A model generated the notes under the pieces. The model saw only the letters and a list, made by a program, of their open reading frames with translations, ran no database searches and was not told the origin of the DNA. Positions 24,531 through 33,060 of a stretch of 57,679 nucleotides of DNA are shown here, piece after piece. The stretch's first letter is position 1, and every line of letters begins with the position of its first letter. Both the position numbers and the translations under genes were made by a program. Source of the DNA: Anaerolineales bacterium (GTDB lineage: Bacteria; Chloroflexota; Anaerolineae; Anaerolineales; Villigracilaceae); assembly GCA_014379595.1 (NCBI GenBank), contig JACMLM010000072.1:1-57679 (forward strand). Reading direction: 5' to 3'.

Positions 24531-26144
24531 ATGACTCGACCTCTTCGCGTTTTCCTCTGTCATGCTTCGCAAGACAAACTAGTTGTGCACGAGTTATTCA
24601 CTGCGCTCAAAACTGAAGGCTGGATCGATCCGTGGCTGGACAAAGCAAAAATCCTTCCGGGAAAAGATTGGCGGGCGGTCATTGAAAAAGCCGTAGAAGA
24701 TGCGGATGTAGTGATTGTTTGCCTTTCAAATCAATCAGTAAGTAAAGAAGGATTTGTTCAGAGGGAAATCAAATATGCATACGATGTTGCCTTGGAGAAA
24801 CCTGAAGAAACTATTTTCCTAATTCCCTTGCGCTTGGATGACTGTGCTGTGCCAAGAGGACTTCGTTCTTTTCACTGGGTGAATTATTTTGGATTTGAAA
24901 AGGAAGAGTCTTATTTTGACTTGCTGAAAGCATTAAAAGAACGTTATGAACAGATATTATCTTTGGAAGAAGAGGAATTGAAGCGCAAGCAGCTTGACCA
25001 ACAAGAAAAAGAAGAGAAAGCTCGCAAACTTGCCGCTGAACTATATGAACGTGAAAAAATAGCAAGGGAGGAAAACGAAAAAGAAGAACGCGAGAAGAAT
25101 GAGAAAATTTCACGTGAGAAACAGGAGCGTGAGGCGAAGAAAAAGGAAGCACAGCATTTAAAGCGAAAAAAACAGCGGGAATTTGTTGGCCGAATTTTGA
25201 ACTCATTTTCATTAAATTCCCGCCGGCTCGGCATTGGTGGAATTATTTTTATTGGATTGATCTTTCTTTTATTTGGCAGAAATTATCTATTTACAAATTT
25301 ATTTGATTGGTCAAACGCGTCTTTGACTGGCACTTCCCAGCCACAAGTCTCTACTTCAACTGAATCTGTAACATCTACTCAATTCCAAACGATTAATCCC
25401 ATTTCAACTACTTTTACACTCATTCCTGGAATTGATTCTATTGCGACTGGTGAAGATGAAATGATTTTGATTTATATCCCGGCTGGTGAATTTACTATAG
25501 GTAGCCAAAGCAGTAGCCAACCAGATGAACAGCCAATGTATACTCTTTATTTAAATGCTTTCTGGATTGACCAAACTGAAATAACTAATAGACTGTATAA
25601 AAAATGTGTAGATGCAGATGTATGTAGCCCTCCAATTCTAAAAAAATCATTTATCCAGAAGTTATATTATGGTATTTCGCAGTTTGATGATTATCCTGTA
25701 ATTTATGTGAATTGGAATATGGCAACTGCTTATTGTGCTTGGGTGGGTCGTAGATTGCCCACTGAAGCTGAATGGGAAAAAGCTGCGCGTGGTGAAGATG
25801 CACTTATTTACCCATGGGGAAATGAGCCACCCAAAAAAGGCAGGTTGAATTACAACAAAATTTATCATGATACAACTGAAGTTGGCAATTTTGCTGGTGG
25901 AAACAGTATATATGGTGTGTTCGATATGGCTGGTAACGTCTCGGAATGGGTCAGCAGTTTGTATCAACCTTATCCTTATTATGCTAATGACGGACGTGAG
26001 AATTTGAGTTCTTTAGACGACCGAGTAGTGCGTGGCGGCTCATGGGATAGTAGCGATGACTTTGTAAGAGTTTCCAATCGTGAGCGATTTGATCCTACGC
26101 TTAATAATGTTTACACAGGTTTTCGTTGTGCCCGCTCAGAATAA
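24531..26144 (+). CDS. TIR - coiled coil - TM - SUMF1/FGE-like fusion protein
   Basis: A 537-residue fusion. The TIR domain (1-130) has VFLCHASQDK at the start and Glu79 in VQREIKYAY, the position of the catalytic Glu of TIR NADases. A Glu/Lys/Arg-rich coiled coil (about 140-215) and one transmembrane helix (about 232-252) follow. After a Ser/Thr linker comes a formylglycine-generating-enzyme-like C-lectin fold (about 310-537) with GEFTIGS, RLPTEAEWEKAARG, FDMAGNVSEW and VVRGGSWD. The paired catalytic Cys of true FGE are absent, so this part is probably a ligand-binding module. The layout suggests an outside sensor coupled to an inside TIR effector. Confidence 0.85.
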   Translation: MTRPLRVFLCHASQDKLVVHELFTALKTEGWIDPWLDKAKILPGKDWRAVIEKAVEDADVVIVCLSNQSVSKEGFVQREIKYAYDVALEKPEETIFLIPLRLDDCAVPRGLRSFHWVNYFGFEKEESYFDLLKALKERYEQILSLEEEELKRKQLDQQEKEEKARKLAAELYEREKIAREENEKEEREKNEKISREKQEREAKKKEAQHLKRKKQREFVGRILNSFSLNSRRLGIGGIIFIGLIFLLFGRNYLFTNLFDWSNASLTGTSQPQVSTSTESVTSTQFQTINPISTTFTLIPGIDSIATGEDEMILIYIPAGEFTIGSQSSSQPDEQPMYTLYLNAFWIDQTEITNRLYKKCVDADVCSPPILKKSFIQKLYYGISQFDDYPVIYVNWNMATAYCAWVGRRLPTEAEWEKAARGEDALIYPWGNEPPKKGRLNYNKIYHDTTEVGNFAGGNSIYGVFDMAGNVSEWVSSLYQPYPYYANDGRENLSSLDDRVVRGGSWDSSDDFVRVSNRERFDPTLNNVYTGFRCARSE

Positions 26145-26232
26145 TTCTGGACACTTATTTCTGGTTTATGTGCTAGTTGCTAATCTCCTATCTTCTACTG
26201 CGGTAAAATTACCTCCATAACAAGGAGAGCGA

Positions 26233-27645
26233 ATGCTTGAATTAAACGAATCCAAAGAAAGAAGAGTTTTCAACAATGTGCTTGGGGCAATGGGGAATAC
26301 ACCACTTGTAAGGCTGGAAAGAATAGGGCGCGACTTGCCAGTTCCACTATATGCAAAACTTGAATTTATGAATCCCGGGGGCTCGGTCAAAGATCGGGTG
26401 GGGGCGTATATTGTTGAGCAAGCCGAGAAGAGGGGAGAAATCAAGCCAGGCGGAACGATTGTCGAAGCAACTTCAGGGAATACAGGTGTCGGGCTTGCCA
26501 TTGCTGCGGCATTAAAAGGCTACAAGACTATCTTCGTCATGCCCGATAAGATGAGCAATGAAAAGATCTTATTGCTGCGTGCCTATGGTGCAAAAGTGGT
26601 CATCACTCCCACCGCCGTTGGACCTGACGATCCGCGTTCATATTATGAAGTCGCAAAGAAATTTGCGCGTGAAACTCCAAATGCAATTTTAGCAAATCAG
26701 TATCACAATCCCGATAATCCGAAAACGCATGAGATCAGTACTGGGCCTGAATTGTGGGACCAGACCGAAGGAAAGCTGACTGATGTCATCATTGGAATTG
26801 GTACCGGCGGAACGATCTCCGGTGTGGGTCGTTATCTTAAATCCAAGAATCCAAATATTCAAATCGTGGGCGTGGATATTGAAGGCTCGATTCTCACCGA
26901 GATTTGGCAAAACAAAGGAAAGATTCCCCCAGGCGCGTACCCCAAAACTTATAAAGTGGAAGGCATCGGCGAAGATTTCTTGCCGTCCGCAATGGATATT
27001 ACAGTTGTAGATGCAATTGAACGCGCGGGAGATCGCGAGTCATTTTTGTGGGCGCGTCAATTGGTAAGGCAGGAGGGAATCTTCGCAGGCGGTTCCTCTG
27101 GCTCTGCGATTGCAGGCGCGATCAAGTATTGTCGCAAACTCCCTGCGGGACGCATCCCCGTGGTTATCCTTCCTGATTCAGGTTCGCGTTATCTTTCCAA
27201 ATTCTATGATGATAAGTGGATGCGTGAATTTGGCTTCCTTTCGATGGAATTCGGTGAAACGTCACTGGGTGACCTGTTGCTTGCCAAGCCCAATAAGATG
27301 CTGCAAACTGCTGCAGTAGGCGACTCGATCCGCAAAGTGGTATCAGTGATGCATCAGAATGCAGTATCGCAAATGCCAGTTGTCGGCGCAGATGGAACGC
27401 TCGTCGGTCTTATCGAAGAAGTGGACCTGCTCAATCACATGCTTGAGAAACATGAACATAATAATGATGAAAAAATAGATGCACTTGTCCAAAATGCGGG
27501 CGCAGTGTTCGCGCCGGAGACTCCGCTCGAAGATGCCATGCCTTCGTTGACACAAGGTTATGCATTGATCGTGGTTGAAAATAGCAAGCCGATAGGTATC
27601 CTTACAAAGATCGATGTGTTAGATTATGTGGCAGGCAAGATTTAA
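26233..27645 (+). CDS. cbs: Cystathionine beta-synthase-type PLP enzyme with CBS domains
   Basis: A 470-residue enzyme: PLP-dependent synthase domain (about 10-330) with Lys53 in GGSVKDR, TSGNTGVG substrate loop and GTGGTISGVG phosphate loop, followed by two CBS modules (about 340-470, VSVMHQNAVSQMPVV and LTQGYALIVVE). This is the architecture of bacterial cystathionine beta-synthases, which condense serine or acetylserine with homocysteine. Cysteine synthases with CBS tails also exist. With the CysO pathway a few genes away, the cell may have two cysteine routes. AAGGAGAG lies before the ATG. It is monocistronic with a terminator. Confidence 0.88.
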   Translation: MLELNESKERRVFNNVLGAMGNTPLVRLERIGRDLPVPLYAKLEFMNPGGSVKDRVGAYIVEQAEKRGEIKPGGTIVEATSGNTGVGLAIAAALKGYKTIFVMPDKMSNEKILLLRAYGAKVVITPTAVGPDDPRSYYEVAKKFARETPNAILANQYHNPDNPKTHEISTGPELWDQTEGKLTDVIIGIGTGGTISGVGRYLKSKNPNIQIVGVDIEGSILTEIWQNKGKIPPGAYPKTYKVEGIGEDFLPSAMDITVVDAIERAGDRESFLWARQLVRQEGIFAGGSSGSAIAGAIKYCRKLPAGRIPVVILPDSGSRYLSKFYDDKWMREFGFLSMEFGETSLGDLLLAKPNKMLQTAAVGDSIRKVVSVMHQNAVSQMPVVGADGTLVGLIEEVDLLNHMLEKHEHNNDEKIDALVQNAGAVFAPETPLEDAMPSLTQGYALIVVENSKPIGILTKIDVLDYVAGKI

Positions 27646-27669
27646 AAGAAGAGAACAGAGATTAGTTTA

Positions 27670-27704
27670 AAGTCCCTGAATAATTTAGTTCGGGGACTTT
27701 TTGT
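27670..27704 (+). terminator. Rho-independent terminator after cbs
   Basis: An 11-bp stem (27670-27680 with 27689-27699, one G-U pair) with an eight-base loop is followed by a T-run. Confidence 0.8.
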
Positions 27705-27813
27705 TTTATTTTCCTGGGTAACCTCTCACAGACGTATCTTAGAACAAATATTCGGGTTATAATTTTTATAACAGAGCGGCGTGGGCCGGTCAATTTATAA
27801 AATGGAGGCTGAA

Positions 27814-28233
27814 ATGGATTTTAGTTCTATCAATGGGTTCGCTGTTATTGCATGTGTTTTGGCAAGCATGATTATTGGAAGCGTGTGGTTTGGTCCTAAA
27901 GGTTTTTACCCAGCTTGGCAGAAGGCGCTCGGGCAAATTGATAAGAATGACCCCAATGATCAGAATATGGGTCCTGTGGTCAGAATATTTGCCTTTGTCA
28001 TCATCGCATCTCTCGTGCAGGCTATATTCATGGCTATGGTAGTGAATGCCATGGGCAGCACCACACTCGTCTCCGGTGCGCTGACAGGCTTTCTGTTATG
28101 GCTTGGCTTTATCGCCCCAGCAAGTTTGACAAACAAGCTGTTCGCAGACCGCGTCCAGGCCTGGTACTATGAGGTTGGTAACCATCTTGTTACTTTTGTT
28201 GTCATGGGCGCAATTTTGGGTGCATGGCAGTAA
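27814..28233 (+). CDS. DUF1761-family membrane protein
   Basis: A 139-residue protein with four transmembrane helices and the family hallmarks SMIIGSVWFGPKGFYPAWQ near the start and LTGFLLWLGFIAPASLTNKLFAD in the third helix. The ATG at 27814 is chosen because TGGAGG lies five bases before it; a GTG at 27781 would add 11 residues without a ribosome site. A TATAAT box at 27758-27763 fits a short leader. The function of this family is unknown. Confidence 0.85.
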   Translation: MDFSSINGFAVIACVLASMIIGSVWFGPKGFYPAWQKALGQIDKNDPNDQNMGPVVRIFAFVIIASLVQAIFMAMVVNAMGSTTLVSGALTGFLLWLGFIAPASLTNKLFADRVQAWYYEVGNHLVTFVVMGAILGAWQ

Positions 28234-28242
28234 GAGAAAATT

Positions 28243-28264
28243 GGAGTGCGGACTTTAGTCCGCA
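28243..28264. repeat. Short hairpin repeat GGAGTGCGGAC-type
   Basis: GGAG followed by a perfect 7-bp hairpin (28247-28253 with 28258-28264). The GGAGTGCGGAC...GTCCGC style resembles the outer and inner blocks of the cloverleaf repeat and may be a degenerate half copy. Confidence 0.5.
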
Positions 28265-28291
28265 ATAATATAACGTTTTTTACAGGTAAAA

Positions 28292-28326
28292 TAAGTGGAC
28301 GGCCTTAAGCCGTTCACTTATTTTTT
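28292..28326 (+). terminator. Rho-independent terminator after the DUF1761 gene
   Basis: A 12-bp stem (28292-28303 with 28309-28320, one G-U pair) with a five-base loop is followed by TTTTTT. Confidence 0.88.
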
Positions 28327-28337
28327 AAAGGATAAAC

Positions 28338-28784
28338 ATGATCCGCCCATATCGTGAAGAAGATTTTGAAGCCGTTACACAGTTCTGGTTTGATGCAATG
28401 GAAGTTGCCATGCCCGGCCTTGCCGAGCGCTTAGGCCACGACCTCGCTGGTGCCCGCGAATATTTCAAGAATGTTGTCTCGGTTGAAAATCAATTATGGG
28501 TATACGAGGTGGATACTATACCAGTGGCGTACCTTGGGCTTCAAGAACAATTTGTTGATCGTTTGTATGTGAACCCTGCATATCATCGGCGCGGCATTGG
28601 TCAGGCATTGCTTGATTATGCGCGCACATTATCACCACATCATCTCTGGCTGTATACGCATCGTGCAAATACAAATGCACGTTCCTTTTATGAAAAGAAT
28701 GATTTCGTTGCTGAAAAATTTGGAGTCAGCCCTGCGCCTGAATCTGAACCCGATGTGGAATATCACTGGCGGGCAAAACATTAA
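28338..28784 (+). CDS. GNAT-family N-acetyltransferase
   Basis: A 148-residue single GNAT domain. It opens with IRPYREEDFEAV, typical of the family. The acetyl-CoA pyrophosphate loop is RRGIGQALL (about 83-91), preceded by the strand VDRLYVNPAYH, and the C-terminal motif NTNARSFYEKNDFV is classical. The substrate is not predictable. It ends 12 bases before alr; the order acetyltransferase-alanine racemase is compatible with co-transcription but gives no firm hint of substrate. Confidence 0.88.
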   Translation: MIRPYREEDFEAVTQFWFDAMEVAMPGLAERLGHDLAGAREYFKNVVSVENQLWVYEVDTIPVAYLGLQEQFVDRLYVNPAYHRRGIGQALLDYARTLSPHHLWLYTHRANTNARSFYEKNDFVAEKFGVSPAPESEPDVEYHWRAKH

Positions 28785-28796
28785 CATAAATAAATT

Positions 28797-29945
28797 ATGC
28801 GCCCCACATATCTTGAAGTCAATTTATCTCAACTAAAACAAAACCTCGAAAACATTCGCAAACACGTTTCACCCGCGAAAGTATTGGTTGTTTTAAAAGC
28901 CAATGCCTATGGTCACGGTGTAGATGGTGTTGCGCCATTCATCGCGCCATTTGCAGATTACATCGGCGTAGCAATTGTTGAAGAAGCCATTCATCTTCGC
29001 AAGCTGGGAATTACGACTCCGATATTGGTGATGGGTGGGACTCTGCCCGAGCAGCTGCCTGATTTTTTTGAATATGACTTAACCCTCGCCGCTTCTTCTG
29101 CTGACCTGTTAACTGCTGCGGAACAATTGGCTGAGTCAACCCGTAAGCCACTCAAAGTGCATCTGAAGATTGATACTGGCATGGAGAGGATTGGAGTCCA
29201 CGAATACGAGGCTGAAGCATTTATCGAAAAGTCTCTAGCGTGTAGCCATTTAGACATAGAAGGTATATTTACACATTTTGCTAATTCAGAAACTCTGGAG
29301 TCAATCGACTTGCCGATTGCGGATAGCTTGCTGTCCGACTCCATAGTAAAACCATCTCTTCAACTTGAACGCTTTGAAGAAGTCTTATCAATATATGAAA
29401 AACGCAGTGAACCAACGCCGCGAATTAGGCATACAGCAAATTCTGGAGCAACCCTATTACTACCAGAAAGCTATTACGATATGGTGCGGCCCGGTGTTTT
29501 ATTTTATGGTGTTTATCCAGCACGTGATGTTGAAAAGATCATCGATGTTAAACCCGCGCTTACATGGAAGTCCAAAGTTGTATATAGCAAAGTAACATTG
29601 CCCGGGCGGGCAGTCAGCTATGGGTCGTTGTGGCAGGCCGAGGCGCAGACAAGAATCGTCACTGTCCCGTGCGGCTATGCCGATGGATATTTCCGCCGTA
29701 TGACAAATCAACCACGGGTCCTTATCAATGGGAAAAAATATCCGCAAGTGGGGAGAATCTGCATGGATCAATTCATGGTCAATGTTGGAGATGATGATGT
29801 GAAGGTGGGTGACGAGGCTGTTTTGTTTGGCAATGGAATTACTGCTGAAGATCTTGCAGATTGGGCTGGCACGAATGAATATGAAGTGATGACAAACATC
29901 AGTGCGCGCGTGCCAAGAGTATATGTTGAGGGTGCGATACAATAA
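28797..29945 (+). CDS. alr: Alanine racemase with an in-frame repeat insertion
   Basis: A 382-residue PLP enzyme interconverting L- and D-alanine for peptidoglycan. The cofactor Lys is in VVLKANAYGHG (about Lys34). TGMERIGV, ANSGATLLLP and RPGVLFYGVYP are barrel motifs, and CMDQFMVNVGD belongs to the C-terminal beta domain that completes the active site. After THFANSE the protein carries an extra stretch, ETLESIDLPIADSLLSDS, encoded by a palindromic repeat (29292-29347) related to the intergenic copy at 20632. The insert follows the HFA motif and precedes QLERFEEVL, so it probably forms a surface loop and is tolerated. Confidence 0.92.
   Translation: MRPTYLEVNLSQLKQNLENIRKHVSPAKVLVVLKANAYGHGVDGVAPFIAPFADYIGVAIVEEAIHLRKLGITTPILVMGGTLPEQLPDFFEYDLTLAASSADLLTAAEQLAESTRKPLKVHLKIDTGMERIGVHEYEAEAFIEKSLACSHLDIEGIFTHFANSETLESIDLPIADSLLSDSIVKPSLQLERFEEVLSIYEKRSEPTPRIRHTANSGATLLLPESYYDMVRPGVLFYGVYPARDVEKIIDVKPALTWKSKVVYSKVTLPGRAVSYGSLWQAEAQTRIVTVPCGYADGYFRRMTNQPRVLINGKKYPQVGRICMDQFMVNVGDDDVKVGDEAVLFGNGITAEDLADWAGTNEYEVMTNISARVPRVYVEGAIQ
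29292..29347. repeat. Cloverleaf-like palindromic repeat inside alr
   Basis: Outer arms ACTCTGGAGTC (29292-29302) and GACTCCATAGT (29337-29347, one mismatch) enclose two inner hairpins (29303-29318 and 29320-29337). Order, loop style and length match the element at 20632-20691, and both are preceded by A residues and followed by AAAAC. Here it is fully translated within alr. Confidence 0.8.
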
Positions 29946-29972
29946 GAGAATAGTTTGAAGCTGAGGTGTAAT

Positions 29973-30518
29973 TTGAATCGTGTTGTAAAAGAATATGTTA
30001 ATTTGTTTAGTGTGGCGGGCACTGTCATTGCTCTGGATCAATGGACTAAATGGCTTGTGCGCGAGAATATTGAATTTGGCACGCAATGGCTTCCTGAATC
30101 TTTAACTTGGTTGATGCCTTATGCGCGTTTTGTGAATTGGCATAATAGCGGCGCGGCTTTTGGCATGTTCCAAAATGGAAACATGGTTTTTACCATATTG
30201 GCTTTCATTGTCATCAGTGCGATTATTTATTACTATCCCCATGTTGAAAAGGAAGATTGGACTTTAAAACTTGCCATGGGTTTACAGCTTGGCGGCGCCG
30301 CTGGAAATTTAATTGATCGTTTGCTGGCAGGGAAAGTGACCGATTTTATTTCTATTTCGGTATTTCCAGTTTTCAATATTGCCGATGCTTCAATTTCGAT
30401 TGGTGTAGTTGTCCTTTTGCTTGGGGTATGGGTCAAAGAGAAACAGGAAAAAGAACGTGCTGCAATGGAAGTAAAGCCGCAGGCTGAGTCCGTGCAGACT
30501 GTAGGAGAAGGCAAGTAA
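29973..30518 (+). CDS. lspA: Lipoprotein signal peptidase, first tandem copy
   Basis: An aspartic membrane peptidase that removes the signal peptide of prolipoproteins. The 181-residue protein has four transmembrane helices and both catalytic Asp motifs, GNLIDRL and FNIADASI, plus NSGAAFGMF. A TTG at 29973 is taken as start since GAGGTG lies four bases before it; an earlier in-frame TTG at 29955 has no ribosome site. It has a charged C-terminal tail of about 25 residues. A closely similar copy follows after two bases. Confidence 0.92.
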   Translation: MNRVVKEYVNLFSVAGTVIALDQWTKWLVRENIEFGTQWLPESLTWLMPYARFVNWHNSGAAFGMFQNGNMVFTILAFIVISAIIYYYPHVEKEDWTLKLAMGLQLGGAAGNLIDRLLAGKVTDFISISVFPVFNIADASISIGVVVLLLGVWVKEKQEKERAAMEVKPQAESVQTVGEGK

Positions 30519-30520
30519 AA

Positions 30521-31048
30521 ATGAATACTTTTTTTAAGAAATATTTTTCTTTGTTCTTGACTGTGGGATTCGTGGTTCTCCTCGATCAATGGACAAAATG
30601 GCTTGTGCGTTCAAATATTCCATTGAATGGTTCCTGGCTGCCCGATTCATTGACCTGGCTTGAACCCTATGCGCGTGTTGTTTTTATTTATAACAAAGGC
30701 GCGGCCTTCGGTATGTTCCAGAATGGGAACATCATTTTTACAGTGATCGCTTTTTTAGTGCTCGGCGGAATTTTGTATCTTTACAACCAGATCAATCCGA
30801 CCGATTGGATTTTGCGTCTCGCATCCGCTTTGTATTTGGCTGGTGTGCTTGGCAATCTGATCGACCGATTGATGTTTGGTCAGGTAACTGATTTTATTTC
30901 TATAGGTACATTTTACATTTTCAACGTGGCAGATGCGAGTATTAATATCGGTGTTGTGCTTTTATTGATCGGATATTGGCGAAATGAAAGAAATAAACCT
31001 AGTTCAACTACAGATGAAATGCTTTCATCCAATGGGGGGATTTCATGA
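30521..31048 (+). CDS. lspA: Lipoprotein signal peptidase, second tandem copy
   Basis: A 175-residue paralogue of the preceding gene. Shared blocks include LDQWTKWLVR, NKGAAFGMFQNGN, GNLIDRL and FNVADASIN, so both catalytic Asp residues are kept and the enzyme should be active. The two copies differ mainly in loops and in the second pair of helices. The gene overlaps rluD by four bases (ATGA), the common lspA-rluD order, so this is probably the ancestral locus position and the upstream copy the duplicate. Whether they differ in substrate preference is unknown. Confidence 0.92.
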   Translation: MNTFFKKYFSLFLTVGFVVLLDQWTKWLVRSNIPLNGSWLPDSLTWLEPYARVVFIYNKGAAFGMFQNGNIIFTVIAFLVLGGILYLYNQINPTDWILRLASALYLAGVLGNLIDRLMFGQVTDFISIGTFYIFNVADASINIGVVLLLIGYWRNERNKPSSTTDEMLSSNGGIS

Positions 31049-31965
31049 GCGACCGAATTGAGAAATTTCGTTATTCAGGTGAGCAGGCAGAACGCCTTGA
31101 TAAATTTCTGGTCACATGCCTGCCTGAGTTTTCACGTGCCCGCTTGCAAGGGTTGATCGATGATGGTTTTGTTTTGATAAATAATATTCCTGCAAAGAAA
31201 TCTGGCCAGGCGCTTGAATCAGGTGCCGAGGTGGAAGTTCGCGTACCGCCCCCAGTACCAAGTGGTTTGGTGGGTGAGAATATTCCTCTCAACATTGTTT
31301 TTGAAAATGACGAACTGATCGTTGTAAATAAACCTGCTGGCATGGTAGTTCACCCTGCTGCTGGACATGATTCGGGTACGCTGGTACATGCTGTTTTGGG
31401 CTATGACCCTGATATGGAAGGTATCGGCGGTGAAGAACGCCCGGGCCTTGTACATCGCCTTGATAAAGAGACATCAGGTTTGATATTGCTTGCTAAGAAT
31501 GAACGCGCTCATCGCTGGTTGCAGGATCAATTCCGTTTGCGAACTGTTGAGAAAACTTATATTGCACTGGTGGATGGAAAACCGCCTACACCTACGGGAC
31601 GAGTGGAAGCGTCAATTGGGCGCGACCCAAGCCATAGAAAGAAGATGGCGATTGTCACTGCGGGCAAAGGACGAGAAGCAGTCAGCGAATATAAAACGCT
31701 TGAGTCTTTCAAAGAACATACGCTTTTGGAGTTCCATCCATTAACTGGACGCACACATCAAATTAGATTGCATTGCCAGTTTTTGGGCTGTCCAATTGTT
31801 GGGGATTCGATTTATGGAAAGAAAAGTGTAACGGTTGATATCAATCGTCATTTTTTACATGCGGCGAAACTTAAGATTGTTTTGCCCAACGAAAAGGAAG
31901 CTCGTATTTTTGAAGCTGAATTGCCTGATGAACTGAAGAAAGTATTGGAAGAAGTTAATCGTTAA
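31045..31965 (+). CDS. rluD: RluD-type 23S rRNA pseudouridine synthase
   Basis: A 306-residue RluA-family enzyme. An S4 RNA-binding domain (about 14-75, RLDKFLVTCLPEFSRARLQGLI) precedes the catalytic domain with Asp140 in HRLDKETSGL. The later motifs LTGRTHQIRLHC and HFLHAAKL are typical. It isomerises uridines in large-subunit rRNA; the family assignment does not fix the exact target positions. It begins within the stop of lspA and is followed by a hairpin. Confidence 0.92.
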   Translation: MSDRIEKFRYSGEQAERLDKFLVTCLPEFSRARLQGLIDDGFVLINNIPAKKSGQALESGAEVEVRVPPPVPSGLVGENIPLNIVFENDELIVVNKPAGMVVHPAAGHDSGTLVHAVLGYDPDMEGIGGEERPGLVHRLDKETSGLILLAKNERAHRWLQDQFRLRTVEKTYIALVDGKPPTPTGRVEASIGRDPSHRKKMAIVTAGKGREAVSEYKTLESFKEHTLLEFHPLTGRTHQIRLHCQFLGCPIVGDSIYGKKSVTVDINRHFLHAAKLKIVLPNEKEARIFEAELPDELKKVLEEVNR

Positions 31966-31970
31966 ATTTG

Positions 31971-31999
31971 TTCTCTCAGAGGTCTAGCCACTGAGAGAA
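31971..31999 (+). terminator. Probable terminator after rluD
   Basis: A 9-bp stem TTCTCTCAG/CTGAGAGAA with an 11-base loop is followed by ATTATTTT. The T-tract is interrupted, so strength is uncertain. Confidence 0.5.
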
Positions 32000-32019
32000 A
32001 TTATTTTAAGGAGATAAAA

Positions 32020-33060
32020 ATGGAATATATAGACCTTCGCTCAGATACCGTTACCAAACCTACGCCTGAAATGCGCGAAGCAATGGCAGAGGCTGAAGTT
32101 GGTGATGATGTTTATATGGATGACCCTACCGTAAATAAATTACAAGAACAAGCAGCTACTATGCTTGGCAAGGAAGATTCGCTTTTTGTTCCTTCGGGCA
32201 CGATGGGAAATTTGCTTGCACTTCTCGTTCATTGCCAGCGCGGAGATGAGGTGATCGTTGGGGATAAATCTCACATTTATATGAATGAAGCAGGTGGAAT
32301 GTCTGCATTGGGTGGGATTCATCCGCACCCGATCAAAAATCAAGCTGACGGAACTCTTGCGTTAGATGACATTCTCGCTTCCATTCAGACTGAGGATGTG
32401 CATCACACTATCACACGACTCATCTGCCTTGAGAATACTCAAAATGTATGCGGCGGTGTTCCGCTTTCTGTGGAATACACTCAACAGGTTGGAAAGATCG
32501 TAAGAGAAAATAATTTACTTTTTCATATTGATGGAGCACGTATTTTCAATGCCGCAGCCGCGCTTAATGTTTCAGTGAAAGAATTGGTTCAGCCAGCTGA
32601 CTCTGTGATGTTTTGTTTAAGCAAAGGGTTGGGTGCGCCTGTCGGTTCCATGTTGCTTGGCACGCATAAGTTTATCAATCGCGCGCGCCATCTTCGCAAG
32701 ATGTTGGGGGGAGGAATGCGTCAGGCGGGTGTGTTGGCTGCGGCAGGGCTGATCTCGTTGGAGAAGATGTCCACGCGGCTTGGGCAGGATCATGACCGGG
32801 CGAAGAAACTGTTCGATGGGTTGAAGCAGGTTCAGGGATTACATTTAGATGCGACCGAAGGTTCATCCACAAATATGGTTTACTTCAATCTTAAGGATGA
32901 CGTCAAATTAAGTGTAGATGAAATTATCAGTGAGATGAAGAAGCGCGGTGTGTTGGTCGATTGGGCAGGACCGCGGCGCTTTCGTTTGGTGACTCATTAT
33001 TGGGTGGATGATGCAGGTGTGGAAAAAACGGTGAAAGCATTTGGCGAAGTATTGAGCTAA
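32020..33060 (+). CDS. ltaE: Low-specificity L-threonine aldolase
   Basis: A 346-residue PLP enzyme cleaving L-threonine or allo-threonine to glycine and acetaldehyde. The family opening [18 protein letters not shown] is at residues 5-22. [12 protein letters not shown] holds the Asp that contacts the pyridine nitrogen, and the cofactor Lys is Lys202 in [22 protein letters not shown] follows, as in the family. AAGGAGA precedes the ATG. Its stop overlaps the convergent GGDEF gene by a few bases (33057-33060), with no room for a terminator. Confidence 0.93.
   Translation: MEYIDLRSDTVTKPTPEMREAMAEAEVGDDVYMDDPTVNKLQEQAATMLGKEDSLFVPSGTMGNLLALLVHCQRGDEVIVGDKSHIYMNEAGGMSALGGIHPHPIKNQADGTLALDDILASIQTEDVHHTITRLICLENTQNVCGGVPLSVEYTQQVGKIVRENNLLFHIDGARIFNAAAALNVSVKELVQPADSVMFCLSKGLGAPVGSMLLGTHKFINRARHLRKMLGGGMRQAGVLAAAGLISLEKMSTRLGQDHDRAKKLFDGLKQVQGLHLDATEGSSTNMVYFNLKDDVKLSVDEIISEMKKRGVLVDWAGPRRFRLVTHYWVDDAGVEKTVKAFGEVLS

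Noticed and set aside
26020-26144. Diversity-generating retroelement variable region in the SUMF1-like C-terminus
   Set aside because: The fold matches typical DGR targets, but no reverse transcriptase, template repeat or accessory gene is in the window, and the adenine pattern expected of a template-derived repeat is not evident.
26168-26176. Minimal Met-Cys-stop frame before the cbs gene as a second cysteine sensor
   Set aside because: The best -10 box (TAAAAT near 26203) lies downstream of it, so it would not be in the transcript; two codons are easily chance.
29499-30086. Long minus-strand reading frames opposite alr and lspA
   Set aside because: They lie wholly antisense to well-supported genes, have no ribosome sites and show no recognisable motifs.
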